Source: Setaria digitata
Lineage: Eukaryota; Nematoda; Chromadorea; Rhabditida; Setariidae
Direction: 5' to 3'
NCBI GenBank assembly: GCA_003640385.1
Contig: RCAB01000816.1
Span: 1 to 17,613 of the forward strand
DNA: 17,613 nt
Shown: in pieces, positions 1 through 10,146 of the stretch
How the letters are laid out: each line of letters opens with the position of its first letter
Numbering within the stretch: the first letter of the stretch is position 1
Made by a program: the position numbers and the translations under genes
The notes under the pieces: model-generated
The model's input: only the letters and a program-made list of their open reading frames with translations
Databases searched by the model: none
Told to the model about the DNA's origin: nothing

Positions 1-179
1 AGGTTTCAATTTCAGAGATCTAGATTTTCGAAAGATTTGAATTTAAATTATTTACCTAATAAGTTGTTGGATAGGTTGCTGCTACGTAACAATTCCATAA
101 TGAATACAACTCGCTTGCTTCAAATTTTTATTCCTTTAGTAATTATTTAATTGTTCTACTTATTTTATATAATTTGCAG

Positions 180-3100
180 TATGATACGCTATTTTTTTCC
201 ACGTTACAAGGCAAGCGCATTATTAAACGCTGCATTCATTTTGCTGATTATGCTTTCTGTAGCCTTATATACATTTCTTCCACTTCGATTTCAATTATCT
301 ACCCGGAAAGTATGCATTTTCGTTTCACATTTTCGTTTTGCTAAATATAAGTTCAGTTGTTGAATCTGTAACCAGTATCGCTGTAACTCAATTCACGATT
401 TAAAAGATTCTACTTGATGCAATATGCTGGCCAACATTGTTTTAGTCACAGGAGGCTCACCGTTGTCATTAGTAAGAAAGAGTCTTGGCCATCAGCGGAT
501 AACTTACTGTGCTCAATAATCGAACACAGTAATGATCATAACCGGGTGATGCAGTATTCGGGAATATCGGATATTATGAGTGGAATACCATAGAAGAATT
601 ATGACTGTCTTCCCTGTTTCCTTTTTCAATTTTTGATGCCTTGGAAAGTGGAATATGATGGGATGCAACATAAAATACCGAATTATTCGAAGAGACGTAT
701 TGGTCCCGGAGAGGGTGGCACAGGTGTATATTTGACAGGAAAACAAAAAGTGCGAGGAGAAGCGGATATGAAAAAATGGTTCATGAATTTGGTTGCAAGG
801 TAACATTTTTTTTTTTCTGAAGCAGGGAGTTATTAGTTTTGGTAATTTAGAGTAGTCCATAAAACAAAAAAGAGTTCTATTTGAATATTGATAAATAGGA
901 ATTACGTTGGTTTGTTCCTGAGTTGTTATTAAGGGAAGTCATTTTTATTGTAAAATTTTCATTTATTTAATTTTTAACATTAAGTTGTCATATGCATGAT
1001 AAAGATTTCTCTTCATTTGAATGACTTTCCACTCTATAACTTATAAGGAGCAACTATTGCTAGATCACTGTTTATTTAGTAAATTGGAAATATTATCTTT
1101 AGTTGAAAATAACACTCCATTCTTAAAGGGCTGTTAGAAAATGTCCACAGTTTTAATGACAACGAAGAGTTGATGTTATGATTATCACTTATTTAGCAGT
1201 TTTTTCTATTTTAATAATATTATTTGAACAATGCTACCATAAAGTTCATATGTTAGAAGAAAATCTTGGTATGGTAAAGGTGTTATTATTATTATTTATT
1301 ATTATTATTAATTATTATTATTAATTATCATTATTGTTATTGTTATTATTATTATTAATTATATTGTTATTATTATTAATTATTGTTATTATTATTAATT
1401 TTGTGATCATCAGTGTTGCGATCAAAATGCAATATAAGCCGAATTATTTGTGGCAGAAGTTGCGCATTCATTTTTAATTTTTTTTATTTGTTACATTGCT
1501 CTCTTTTGAACATTTTTTTTATATCGAATTATTTCTAATATAAAATTTCTCAGTCAGTTCATTAAATTACTCCCCCAAATGTATTCACTTCAGGTATAGC
1601 ACGTTTTGCGCAATTTAATTCAAAATCAAAAAACTATTAAATAATCGTTGTCAACCGAACATAACTCAGCGCAATATTCTCCCACGAATTTGTCATTGTA
1701 ATGTATGTAGTAATCCCAAAATAAGATTCGGCAGCCTTGATGACGGTAGTATCTGAACATTAATAGCATTGTTCTTTTATTTTTCACCGTTGCCACTTAA
1801 TGAGTTCTAATTTTAGTGATATGATATCACTGGATCGAAGCTTGCCGGATTATCGTCATGAAAAGTGCCGTAAAATCAATTACCCTGATGACTTACCACG
1901 TGCCTCAGTAGTGATTGTTTTCACCGATGAAGCGTGGTCACCTTTGTTGCGAACTGTGCATTCTGTAATCAATAGGACGCCTCTTAAATTACTGCGAGAA
2001 ATCATTCTGGTAGACGATTTCAGTCAGAGAGGTTCACTTTATGTTTGACTGTTCAATTTTTTATTGCTAGACTTCTTTACGTCATGACAAATCAGGAATG
2101 AGTCCCTTTCATCAATGCATTGCATTATATCATTCGAAGTATGATTAGAGGATTCATAAGCGTTCATCTGATAAAAAAATTAAGCATCAACTATTTAGTG
2201 AAAATAATTAAAAGTAGTTGCGTATTTCTATCAATCTCTGATTACTTTTCAATAGTTCTTCATTGGCTAAGAATATCTATGTAGTAGAATATACTGATAG
2301 GAAATTACATTGCAAATTATCATGGAGAAGATTCCTGCCTTTTCTTTCCTATTTCCATAAATTTTCTACAATTCGTTGTAACGTTCGGAAAGTAAAATTT
2401 ACGACAGTTGGTGTGATCTTTCAGCTCTTTTCGATTACGCAGAGTATGCATTGTTTGGTAGTTATTTTATTCTATGCATATTCGCAGCATTTTGAAGGTT
2501 ATGGTTCCAGCTATTAGAATAAATTTGGCTTATAGTTTCAGATGAGTTAAAAGAGAAATTAGAAAAATACATTAAACGGTTTGGTGACATGGTACATTTG
2601 TTACGAGCAGCTGAACGACAAGGCTTAATACGAGCAAAATTAATGGGCGCGAAAGAGGCAGTTGGTGATGTATTAGTATTTCTCGATTCTCATTGCGAAG
2701 TGTCAGAGGGATGGTGAATTCATTTTATTATGATATCAAAAAATTAGTGCTGAGCTCGCCAAGACTTTCTAACATTTAAAAAGATGAGAGTGCAATTTTA
2801 TACTATCCTGGATCAAATTCTTTTGATATATTCCGTATCCTGCTTTCCTTACTCCGAATAGTTATTTATATATACACACTTGGGTAGTAATCGTCTTTCG
2901 GACGTTGGTAGTTTTGGTGGAGCCTTCATTTTCGCTGAGTCCTATATGTTAGCTTCCTTTTTCATGTTTGATATTCGATAATGATTATCAAGTTTCATTG
3001 CTTGACAACGAAGAGATGTCCATGAATTAAAATAAGACTAGATTTGAGCTTCTTTTCTTCTTAAGAAAATTAGAAGTTTTGAGGAGAAACTTAAATTAAT

Positions 3101-5777
3101 TCTATAGAGGTTTTATATTTTTTTAAAGGTTGGAGCCACTGTTAACACGTATCAAAAATAATCGATCGGCTGTGCTTTGTCCTATCATTGATCACATATC
3201 GGCAGAAACGCTTGCTTACTCTGGTAGTAATCGCCTTTCTGATGTTGGTGGGTTTTGGTGGAGCCTTCATTTTCGCTGGGATCCCATACCAACGAAATAT
3301 CGTGATGCTGATCCAACAGTGCCGATCATGTCCATGAGTTCATTCGTTGGAGATCTCGAAATTACACCTTTTTTTCTACGAAATTTCTTGATTTTTTTTC
3401 CGAAATTTTTCGTTTGTCATGATTTTTTTTTTTTGAACCATGTTATAAGCTGTTGTGAATAAGCAACATTTTCAGGTCACCAACGATGGCCGGTGGTCTG
3501 TTTGCAGTTGATAGGCTCTTTTTTTTCGAAGTTGGGGGATATGATCCTGAGATGGATATATGGGGTGGAGAAAATCTTGAAATATCATTTAGGGTTATTT
3601 TCCAGAAATTCGAATGAAATTTTTACGAATAGTACAACCGAGCAACGTAGTTGTCAGAATAGTATTTCACTTGTTTCAAGATCTCATTAACTTATCTACC
3701 ATATTACTTTGCAATCTACCAACCTAGGTATGGATGTGTGGTGGAAGTATTGAATTTATTCCTTGTTCACACGTCGGCCATATATTTCGAGCTGGGCATC
3801 CATATAACATGACTGGACGCAATAGTAACAAAGATGTACATGGTACTAATTCAAAAAGGCTAGCAGAAGTATGGATGGATGATTACAAGCGGTTTTATTA
3901 CATGCATCGATCGGACTTAAAGGTTTGTGCGAAAAATCGCTCCATAATTGTAAATATTTCCAAGCGGAAGTTCTTCCATTTCTTGGTTTTTGTTTTCGAA
4001 TTACTATATACGTAATTGCGTAAATTCTCAGATTGCAAAATTCCTCGAAGAATTGTTATTTTTAAGTCTTCTAAGTGTTGGACATGTTTTTATGCAAAAA
4101 TTGCTGGAAGCAAAAGAGTAGCTGAAAAAAAGGAATTTAGTAAGAATTATTTATGAGATTTTGTGGAAGCGAATTTGGATGTGGTCGTTATAATTCCTGT
4201 TTGTTAGAATTGTGAGGAAGAACTGTGCTGTATACCAATTGCCACTATCAGCAGTACTAGATGAAGAGAGATCCAAGCGGTAATAGTGGTGAAAGGAGTT
4301 GAGGCTGTTAGTCAGGAAAGAGGGCTCTTTGATGAGAGAAATGAGTCCTCGGATGTTACTTGAGTACCGTATGATTTAACTAGTTTCAGAAATGACGTTT
4401 ACTGTTTATCCAAGCCTGCATGCTCCATGGATAATTCTGTCTTTCAGGAGAAAGATGTTGGCGACCTTTCAGAAAGAAAAGCCTTACGTGAGAAATTAAA
4501 GTGCAGATCGTTTAAATGGTATCTGGACAATGTGGCAAAAACTAAATTTGTCTTGGATGAAAATATTGTGGCATTTGGCACGGTAATAGTATAATATTTT
4601 TGGCTAGAAGTGAAGATAATAATACACCATCAAAAATCTTTTTAAAGGACCGAGGTTAATTTAATATGTATTGTATTTGAAAATATTTTGCAGTTTATGA
4701 AAAAATACAGTGCGTCAGTTTTTTAACATAATTCTCGTTGTACAGATGAAATTGATTGCTGGGTGTACTTCATGTTCTGCTGTAGAAAATCCATGGTTTA
4801 TCCTTCAGATTTTCAGTTCCGAAACCCTTCTAGTGAGCTCTGTCTTGATACACTTCAACGAGACGAAACGGTAGCTGTGCTTCTTAGTGTGTTTGCATGT
4901 CAGAATGGGAAAAGTGAAGCCCAGGTATAAATAGTTTTGCAATGTTTTTTTTTTTTTTTTTTTCGCTATTTATAAAAACATTCCTGAAGTCCATTTGGTT
5001 ACAGCACTCTGATTGTGATTTTTATAGCAGCATGAGAATAAGTTAGAGTTGGTGAGACATACCAGTATTTTTGGCTTTTTTGAAAATGTTTTATTAGTTA
5101 TAAAAAAGAATTCAATAGATATTAACTCAGTGTACTTGTTATGAGAAATAGTATACACTGTATTCTCTAGAAACGGCTGCTCTCGAGAAACTGATGAGAC
5201 TGTATAGTGGTTTTCATGTGATTCTATTCATGATAATTGATTAGTTTAGATAATATGTGAAATAAATATCCATTTTTTATATTAGAAAAATTCATGTATT
5301 TGATCAGTCTTTAAATATGTGAATCATTGAATTAACCATTTTACACTTAGCTGTTTTCTTTGACAAATGATGGGAAGTTGCGACGTGAATTAACTTGTGC
5401 AAAGATTGATCGCAATGCTATAATAGACGGTAAAGTGGACGTTTATTTAGTATTATGTGATGAAGAAGATGAAAGTGGCAGCAAGTGGATTCTGGAGGTG
5501 TATTATGTTTAATTTGTTTTGCTCCCTTTTACTAAAATTATTTTATGGTAAGGAAGATATAAAGAACGAGTTCTAAGATTGCCTCTTTAAAGATTTTAGT
5601 CGAGAAATTTTGCAGACTGAAGAATAAATTCGAAGTTTTCAGGGCGGCAAATTGCGTAATGAAGATGTAAATCTCTGTTTGGATGCAGCAAAACTGAAAA
5701 ACAATGATAATATCGTTGCGCGTATTTGTACAGATACGGATACTCAAAAATGGGAAGTCCTGAAAACTAACTTGTAA
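180..5777 (+). CDS. Polypeptide N-acetylgalactosaminyltransferase, GALNT11-like (multi-exon)
   Basis: This gene encodes a Golgi type II membrane enzyme that moves GalNAc from UDP-GalNAc onto Ser/Thr and so starts mucin-type O-glycans. Exons I can place: 180-309 (anchor), 649-799, 1817-2031, 2542-2713, 3129-3329, 3476-3593, 3728-3922, 4448-4582, 4817-4924, 5351-5497 and 5643-5777 (TAA). All junctions from 649 onward keep frame. The start at 181 gives a short basic N-terminus ([10 protein letters not shown]) and one hydrophobic anchor. Catalytic landmarks, in order: [32 protein letters not shown], the metal-binding DSH in [35 protein letters not shown] and the [13 protein letters not shown]al/GalNAc-T motif. 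A ricin-type lectin domain of about 129 residues follows (LCLDTLQ, LCLDAAK, QKWEVL). ISAETLAYS and the spacing point to GALNT11 rather than GALNT1 or GALNT10. The total is about 570-600 residues, usual for the family. The stem exons between 310 and 648 are unresolved. Confidence 0.93.
181..309 (+). CDS. GALNT first coding exon: cytoplasmic tail and signal anchor
   Basis: ATG at 181 lies one base after an acceptor (TTTGCAG ending at 179), so either a spliced leader or a 5' untranslated exon joins here. The reading gives a basic tail followed by about 20 hydrophobic residues ([19 protein letters not shown]), the expected type II anchor. The GTATGC donor at 310 ends it in phase 0. A second possible donor at 351 (phase 2) would fit the open frame at 453-590 better, so the 3' edge is uncertain. 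Confidence 0.7.
452..590 (+). other. Possible GALNT stem exon (open frame, edges uncertain)
   Basis: After a CACAG acceptor ending at 451 there is an open frame in phase with the 649-799 exon, closed by a single TAG at 591-593. GTAAGA at 472 and GTAATG at 529 are plausible donors that would join in frame to 649, where a pyrimidine-rich tract (about 606-633) precedes AG at 647-648. The lumenal stem of GALNTs is poorly conserved, so homology cannot settle which donor is used. I treat this as a candidate only. Confidence 0.35.
800..1816 (+). other. Large GALNT intron with ATT-rich microsatellite
   Basis: This intron joins AG (798-799) to T (1817) to make the Ser of NLVASDMISL, which fixes both edges. 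I see no coding signal inside. It contains an imperfect ATT/TTA repeat block at about 1279-1400. Confidence 0.8.
1279..1400. repeat. Imperfect (ATT)n microsatellite
   Basis: Runs of ATT/TTA are broken by TTAA, TTG and TCA variants over about 120 bases inside the GALNT intron. This is a typical decayed trinucleotide repeat with no coding potential. Confidence 0.9.
2883..2937 (+). pseudogene. Degenerate partial copy of GALNT catalytic exon
   Basis: These 55 bases match 3223-3278 of the next coding exon in 51 of 56 aligned columns. There are four substitutions and one single-base deletion. The copied segment covers [11 protein letters not shown] and the start of the HFRW region of the catalytic domain. 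Before the deletion the differences CGT/CGC, TCG/TCT and GAC/GAT are all silent third-position changes. The deletion then shifts the frame. The copy lies in the intron 2714-3128 and similarity fades on both sides. It is best read as a partial tandem exon duplication, now apparently non-functional in the family reading frame. Confidence 0.85.
4925..5350 (+). other. GALNT lectin-domain intron with long poly-T tract
   Basis: This intron separates two in-frame lectin exons ending in CAG (4922-4924) and starting CTG (5351). It holds a pure T run of about 18 bases near 4946-4963 and no coding signal. Confidence 0.8.
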
Positions 5778-5865
5778 TCTTTAACTTTGAAATCCATGAC
5801 TTTGTGTATGTTACTTGATTTCACGGTATGGGCACTTTCTCTATACTCCGTACAGATTCGCTTCA

Positions 5866-5871
5866 ATTAAA
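5866..5871 (+). terminator. Possible GALNT poly(A) signal ATTAAA
   Basis: ATTAAA lies about 90 bases past the GALNT stop. No AATAAA was seen nearer. ATTAAA is the commonest variant signal, but in such AT-rich DNA it can occur by chance. Confidence 0.35.
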
Positions 5872-6810
5872 ATTCATCTTTCCTTTATATCTTTGTAACT
5901 ATTTTAGCCGCTTAGATGGTTGTTTTACGATTTTCACCCTCTCATGACATGATACTTCATTCCTACACTTTGATACAAGACACGTAGTTTTACCATTAGA
6001 ATATTTATAGATTTATGTTTGTCTTTAACATTTCATATTGTTCTTTTTTTTTTTTTGCACGCATATTGATGTATTTGTTATCTGCTCGATTGACAATATT
6101 TTTAACACATTACAATGAGCGTTCTTGTGTTTTGGCGTAGGTGTGCTGAAGGAAATATTTTGAACCATCAAGTTCAAATTTAAATTTATTAGTCGTGTAT
6201 CGGAATCCAGGTCATATGAAATTAGTAATTTTACACAATATGTAAGTGTTGCAAATTTCTGGAATGTGGCAATAATGTAATCTAGAAGAAATCTGGAAGT
6301 TCTGAATTATTCCCTGAGTGCTTTTTGCTTTAGTTTTAGCATTGATCTCCTAAATGTTGCTGTCCCTTCAAGTTTTTTGGTGATTTCGTGCAGCTTCTTT
6401 TTATTCTTACACTTATTTCTATTAACGTAGATTATTAGCTTATCATGCCTTGATATATTTGGTAATTTTTTCTTCCAGTGATTATTGAAGACTTTCATAT
6501 TATGCTCAAAATATATAATATTTTGAAAATAGCGTTTGATCAGTTTTTTTTAACAGAAGCCACGAAGAAACGCATGATGCATATAGACTGGACAAAAAAG
6601 CGGTCGATGATTCTACTTTTTATATTGCGATTTGCAGTTTAATATAGAGATATAGCCTGATGGTTACTTTCTCATAATAATGCCGTTTATTTTTGTTGAC
6701 GCTGTGATAACATTTCTATGTAGTCATTGATGTTTGAAAATAAACGGCAAACGTTATCGACGGTGTATTTTTCAGAAAGGTCAGCACTTCAGTGTGATAT
6801 ATATGGCTTT

Positions 6811-7204
<394 letters not shown>

Positions 7205-7279
7205 ATATATATATATTTAAAGTTGGATTTTAATTAGATTTTTCTTTTGCATTGGGTTTTTAATTTCCATAGGGGAGTT

Positions 7280-7317
7280 GGATTGATCCCCAACAAAGGA
7301 TCAAGAGGATTGATCCT
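7280..7317. repeat. GGATTGATCC direct and inverted repeat cluster
   Basis: GGATTGATCC occurs at 7280-7289 and again at 7307-7316. AGGATCAA (7297-7304) pairs perfectly with TTGATCCT (7310-7317) around a 5-base loop. The cluster is unusually GC-rich for its surroundings and lies about 150 bases before the DENR start. It could be a hairpin, a binding-site cluster or a repeat remnant; the function is unknown. Confidence 0.7.
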
Positions 7318-7458
7318 CCTCTTTTTCAGAATAATCCTAAATCGCTTCTTGGAAGGAGTGATAACGGCCAAAATTTGAAGAGATGGATTTGCATATGCTC
7401 TCATAGTTTTATGGATGAATTTCTAGTGTTTGAGCTTCAGTTTTATTGTTTTTTGTAG

Positions 7459-7468
7459 GCTAAGAGGA
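7459..7468 (+). promoter_or_regulatory. Candidate trans-splice acceptor and 5' UTR of DENR
   Basis: TTGTTTTTTGTAG ends at 7458, ten bases before the ATG at 7469. In nematodes an acceptor this close to the start, with no matching upstream coding exon, usually receives a spliced leader. A 5' untranslated exon further upstream is the alternative. Confidence 0.55.
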
Positions 7469-8846
7469 ATGACTGATGCTGGGATCGCTGATATTAGCGA
7501 AAGAGAAACAACGGAGATGCTATCGGTCAAATACCCTCTCGAAGTGCAGTATTGTGGAGGTTGTTTTCATACATATTATATCTGCGCAGTTGCATTTCGC
7601 TTTTGATTTTTTATGGGTGAAATCTCAATTTTAATTGAATTTTAATTATATAATTTCTACTTTTATTAATGGGATTGAAAGTAGGCTGTTTTTAGAGTGC
7701 TCAGCATTTTATGTTATTATTGTTGAAGTGGTTTCGAATAAAATTTAAGGAAATAGTGGGATGTGGATACGAAGAATTTCACTCTCTTTTTCTAGTGTGT
7801 AGTATGCCACTCGAATATTGTGAGTACAGTGGAATGACTGATAAGTGCTTAAAATGGCTCGAAGCTAATTTACCCTGTGAATTCGAGAAATTAGATCTGG
7901 GAAGTTTGGTAGAATCGTCGGATGCGGAAAAGAAACACCAAAAACGAGGTGGCAAGGTAGATTCCTTCTTATTTGAGGTATAACTGTAAGGGGATTTTCT
8001 AGATCCTGAGAGAAATCAAGTAGAAAACATATATAATTTATGGAATTTTATTATTCGTTGATGATAAATAAACCAGGAAAAGGATGTTTTTATTAGATCT
8101 AGTAACTAGACATATTATTTTCACTTACCACAACTGCCTAGCGATTATAGTTTACAGTCGTGATCTTCCCCCTCATCTTGAAGTAAGCATCATCCACTTA
8201 GAAAGCTGTGCCGCTTATTTTCCAGAGAAGACTGCAGACAACAAAGATTTATTTTTCAGGGTTCCAAGACTGTGAGTGAAAAAAACACAACGGTGAAGAA
8301 GAATGTAGCAACGAAAATTACGCTACAACGAGCGGCTCGTGGAAAAAACAAATCCGTAACAGTGATTAAAGGACTAGCTTCGTTTGGTAATTCTCATGAC
8401 ATTCTAGCTATTTTTTTTATTTTCTGATTATACATTCTAGTTACCTTTTAGTTCCATATAGTTTTCTAAGTATATAGGTGTAATCAAATTATAAAAACCA
8501 ATTTCATCACTTTACGCAGTGATTTTTGAAAATTGCAGTATTTGGAAAGTGAAGATTTCTTTGGAAAATAGGAGGAAAGAAAATTCCAGAATTTATCATT
8601 TTTTGCTCCTTCTTCATTTTACTGCGAAATTTCCGTCATTTAATCCTCAAGCTTATTGTAGATGTTGATTTGAAAGCTGCTGCTAAACTATTCGCTGGAC
8701 GTTTTGCATGTGGTTCATCGGTGACAGCAACTGATGAAATAGTGGTGCAAGGTGATGTAAAGGATGAAATAGTAGATATAATAGGATCAAAATGGCCCCA
8801 TATTAATTCAAATTTGGTTGAAGATCTTGGCGATCAAAAACGTTAA
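7469..8846 (+). CDS. DENR: Density-regulated protein DENR (four exons)
   Basis: DENR works with MCTS1 on the 40S subunit to recycle post-termination complexes and to support reinitiation after short upstream ORFs. Exons: 7469-7559, 7796-7956, 8260-8386 and 8662-8846 (TAA), all in frame, giving 187 residues against about 198 in human. The N-terminal part carries the four zinc-binding cysteines (C29, C32, C39, C48) in [14 protein letters not shown] followed by DKC. A charged, Lys-rich linker with KKHQKRGGK follows at about 76-84. The SUI1/eIF1-like domain occupies roughly residues 97-187, with [30 protein letters not shown] and the C-terminal EDLGDQKR, all close to family consensus. The start is chosen as the first in-frame ATG after the acceptor at 7458. 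I saw no damage. The gene has its own intergenic regions of more than 1 kb on both sides. Confidence 0.97.
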
Positions 8847-10090
8847 ATACGGTAACTTCGGGATACAGTAAATGACATATTTCGTTCACTTCCGTCATTG
8901 GTCATTCACGCTCCTACTCTTCTGTTGACTTTTGACATTTTTAGTCCAATAGGTTTACACTTAACACATTTATAGGCATTTTTCTTTTTTTGCACCATCA
9001 TCTTCTGACGGTTCTAATGTAGTTGATGTACTTTTAGAGGCTTATGGGGGACAGAAATATTATAATTATTTACTTATTTTAAGGTTATGCTTTTGTTAGA
9101 AGTGTGCTATGAGAAAAATTCATATTATTATGTGAAGTGCTTGTTTCAATTTTGCAAGATATCAAAAGCTCTCAATGTGGAATTTTTATGCTTATATAAA
9201 GGTTTTTAATTGCGAATTTCTACAATCTTTATGTTGTTGCTTTTAAAATCGAAGCTTGTATATTTGCAGTTCGTTTTTGTCTGTATGTAAAATGTAAATG
9301 TGTTTGACTAACTTCAGGCTAATAAAATTTGAAATGACAGCGCTGTGGGCTTCCTAAAGTTTGTCCTGTATTTCTCGGACACTACAAACTATTATTTGTT
9401 TAATTTTGTTTACACTTTTTTTTTTCATCCTTGTTATTTTGCTAATATTTTGCTGAGCAAAATTCTTATTGGAATATACTTGACTTTTTTTTTATATATT
9501 GCATTATAAGACATGGAAATATTAATTTTGTTTTACAAACTTAGCAAGAAGGTAAAACTTGCGCTGTTAGGGGACTCTAATTGGTTACATCCAGCCAGAA
9601 CAAATCAGTGTTTCTTGTATTAACGAAATAGTAAATTATTTTACTTAAGAAGAGAGAAATAATTTCGAGAATTGTGGATTTGCTGAAGATAGTTTTGTGT
9701 GTGTGATGCGATATTTACTGACCATACAATTCGATTTCTTAACTTAAGGTAGATGAATTGCGGGAAATGCTTCATATTTTTCTGCAATTTGCTTTGTTTT
9801 TCTTTTTTTTACTTTTTTTTTTTGAAAGTATTGATATTTGGCTTAATACTATGTCATTCTAATAATTTTCAATTGAAATTCACAAGTGGTAGTTCCGAAT
9901 AAAATTTTGTTTCTCTTTTTTTTTTAAACAGTCGAAGTGCGAGTTAACTTGTTTTTTATTGGTGTAATTTAGGAATGCATTTAAATAGAATTTGCTTATG
10001 CAATCTCGAGTCTCCGGACATCTTATTCCTGACTTCTACTGTTCACACTTCATGTATTTTGTGTACTATTTTTATAATTTTCACTTACAG
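8847..10090. other. Intergenic region between DENR and Elongin B
   Basis: T-rich DNA holding the DENR 3' UTR in its first half and presumably the Elongin B promoter in the second. Several T runs of 8 to 10 bases occur at about 9416-9425, 9485-9494, 9804-9833 and 9914-9926. I see no gene, RNA gene or repeat family. Confidence 0.65.
9321..9326 (+). terminator. Poly(A) signal AATAAA, probable DENR 3' end
   Basis: AATAAA at 9321 lies about 475 bases after the DENR stop. It is the first clear canonical signal I noticed on the + strand after the gene, implying a 3' UTR near 0.5 kb. Confidence 0.5.
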
Positions 10091-10125
10091 GACTTATTGC
10101 ATCATATCCTTTTTATTATTGGGTG

Positions 10126-10146
10126 ATGCTCCACCTCTATGGATAG
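10126..10146 (+). promoter_or_regulatory. Short uORF overlapping the Elongin B start
   Basis: If the mRNA begins at the acceptor ending at 10090 (CACTTACAG), the first AUG is at 10126. It opens a six-codon frame ending TAG at 10144-10146, overlapping the Elongin B AUG at 10139 in another frame. It vanishes if the true acceptor is later, for example the AG at 10145-10146. Confidence 0.35.

Noticed and set aside
513..860. Reverse-strand 115-residue open frame
   Set aside because: It is antisense to the GALNT exon 649-799, which has clear family motifs.
2263..2517. 84-residue open frame
   Set aside because: It lies in the GALNT intron 2032-2541, whose edges are fixed by protein homology, and resembles nothing.
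6307..6498. Reverse-strand Lys-rich open frame of 63 residues
   Set aside because: No recognisable domain, no splice or promoter context, and AT-rich DNA gives such frames by chance.
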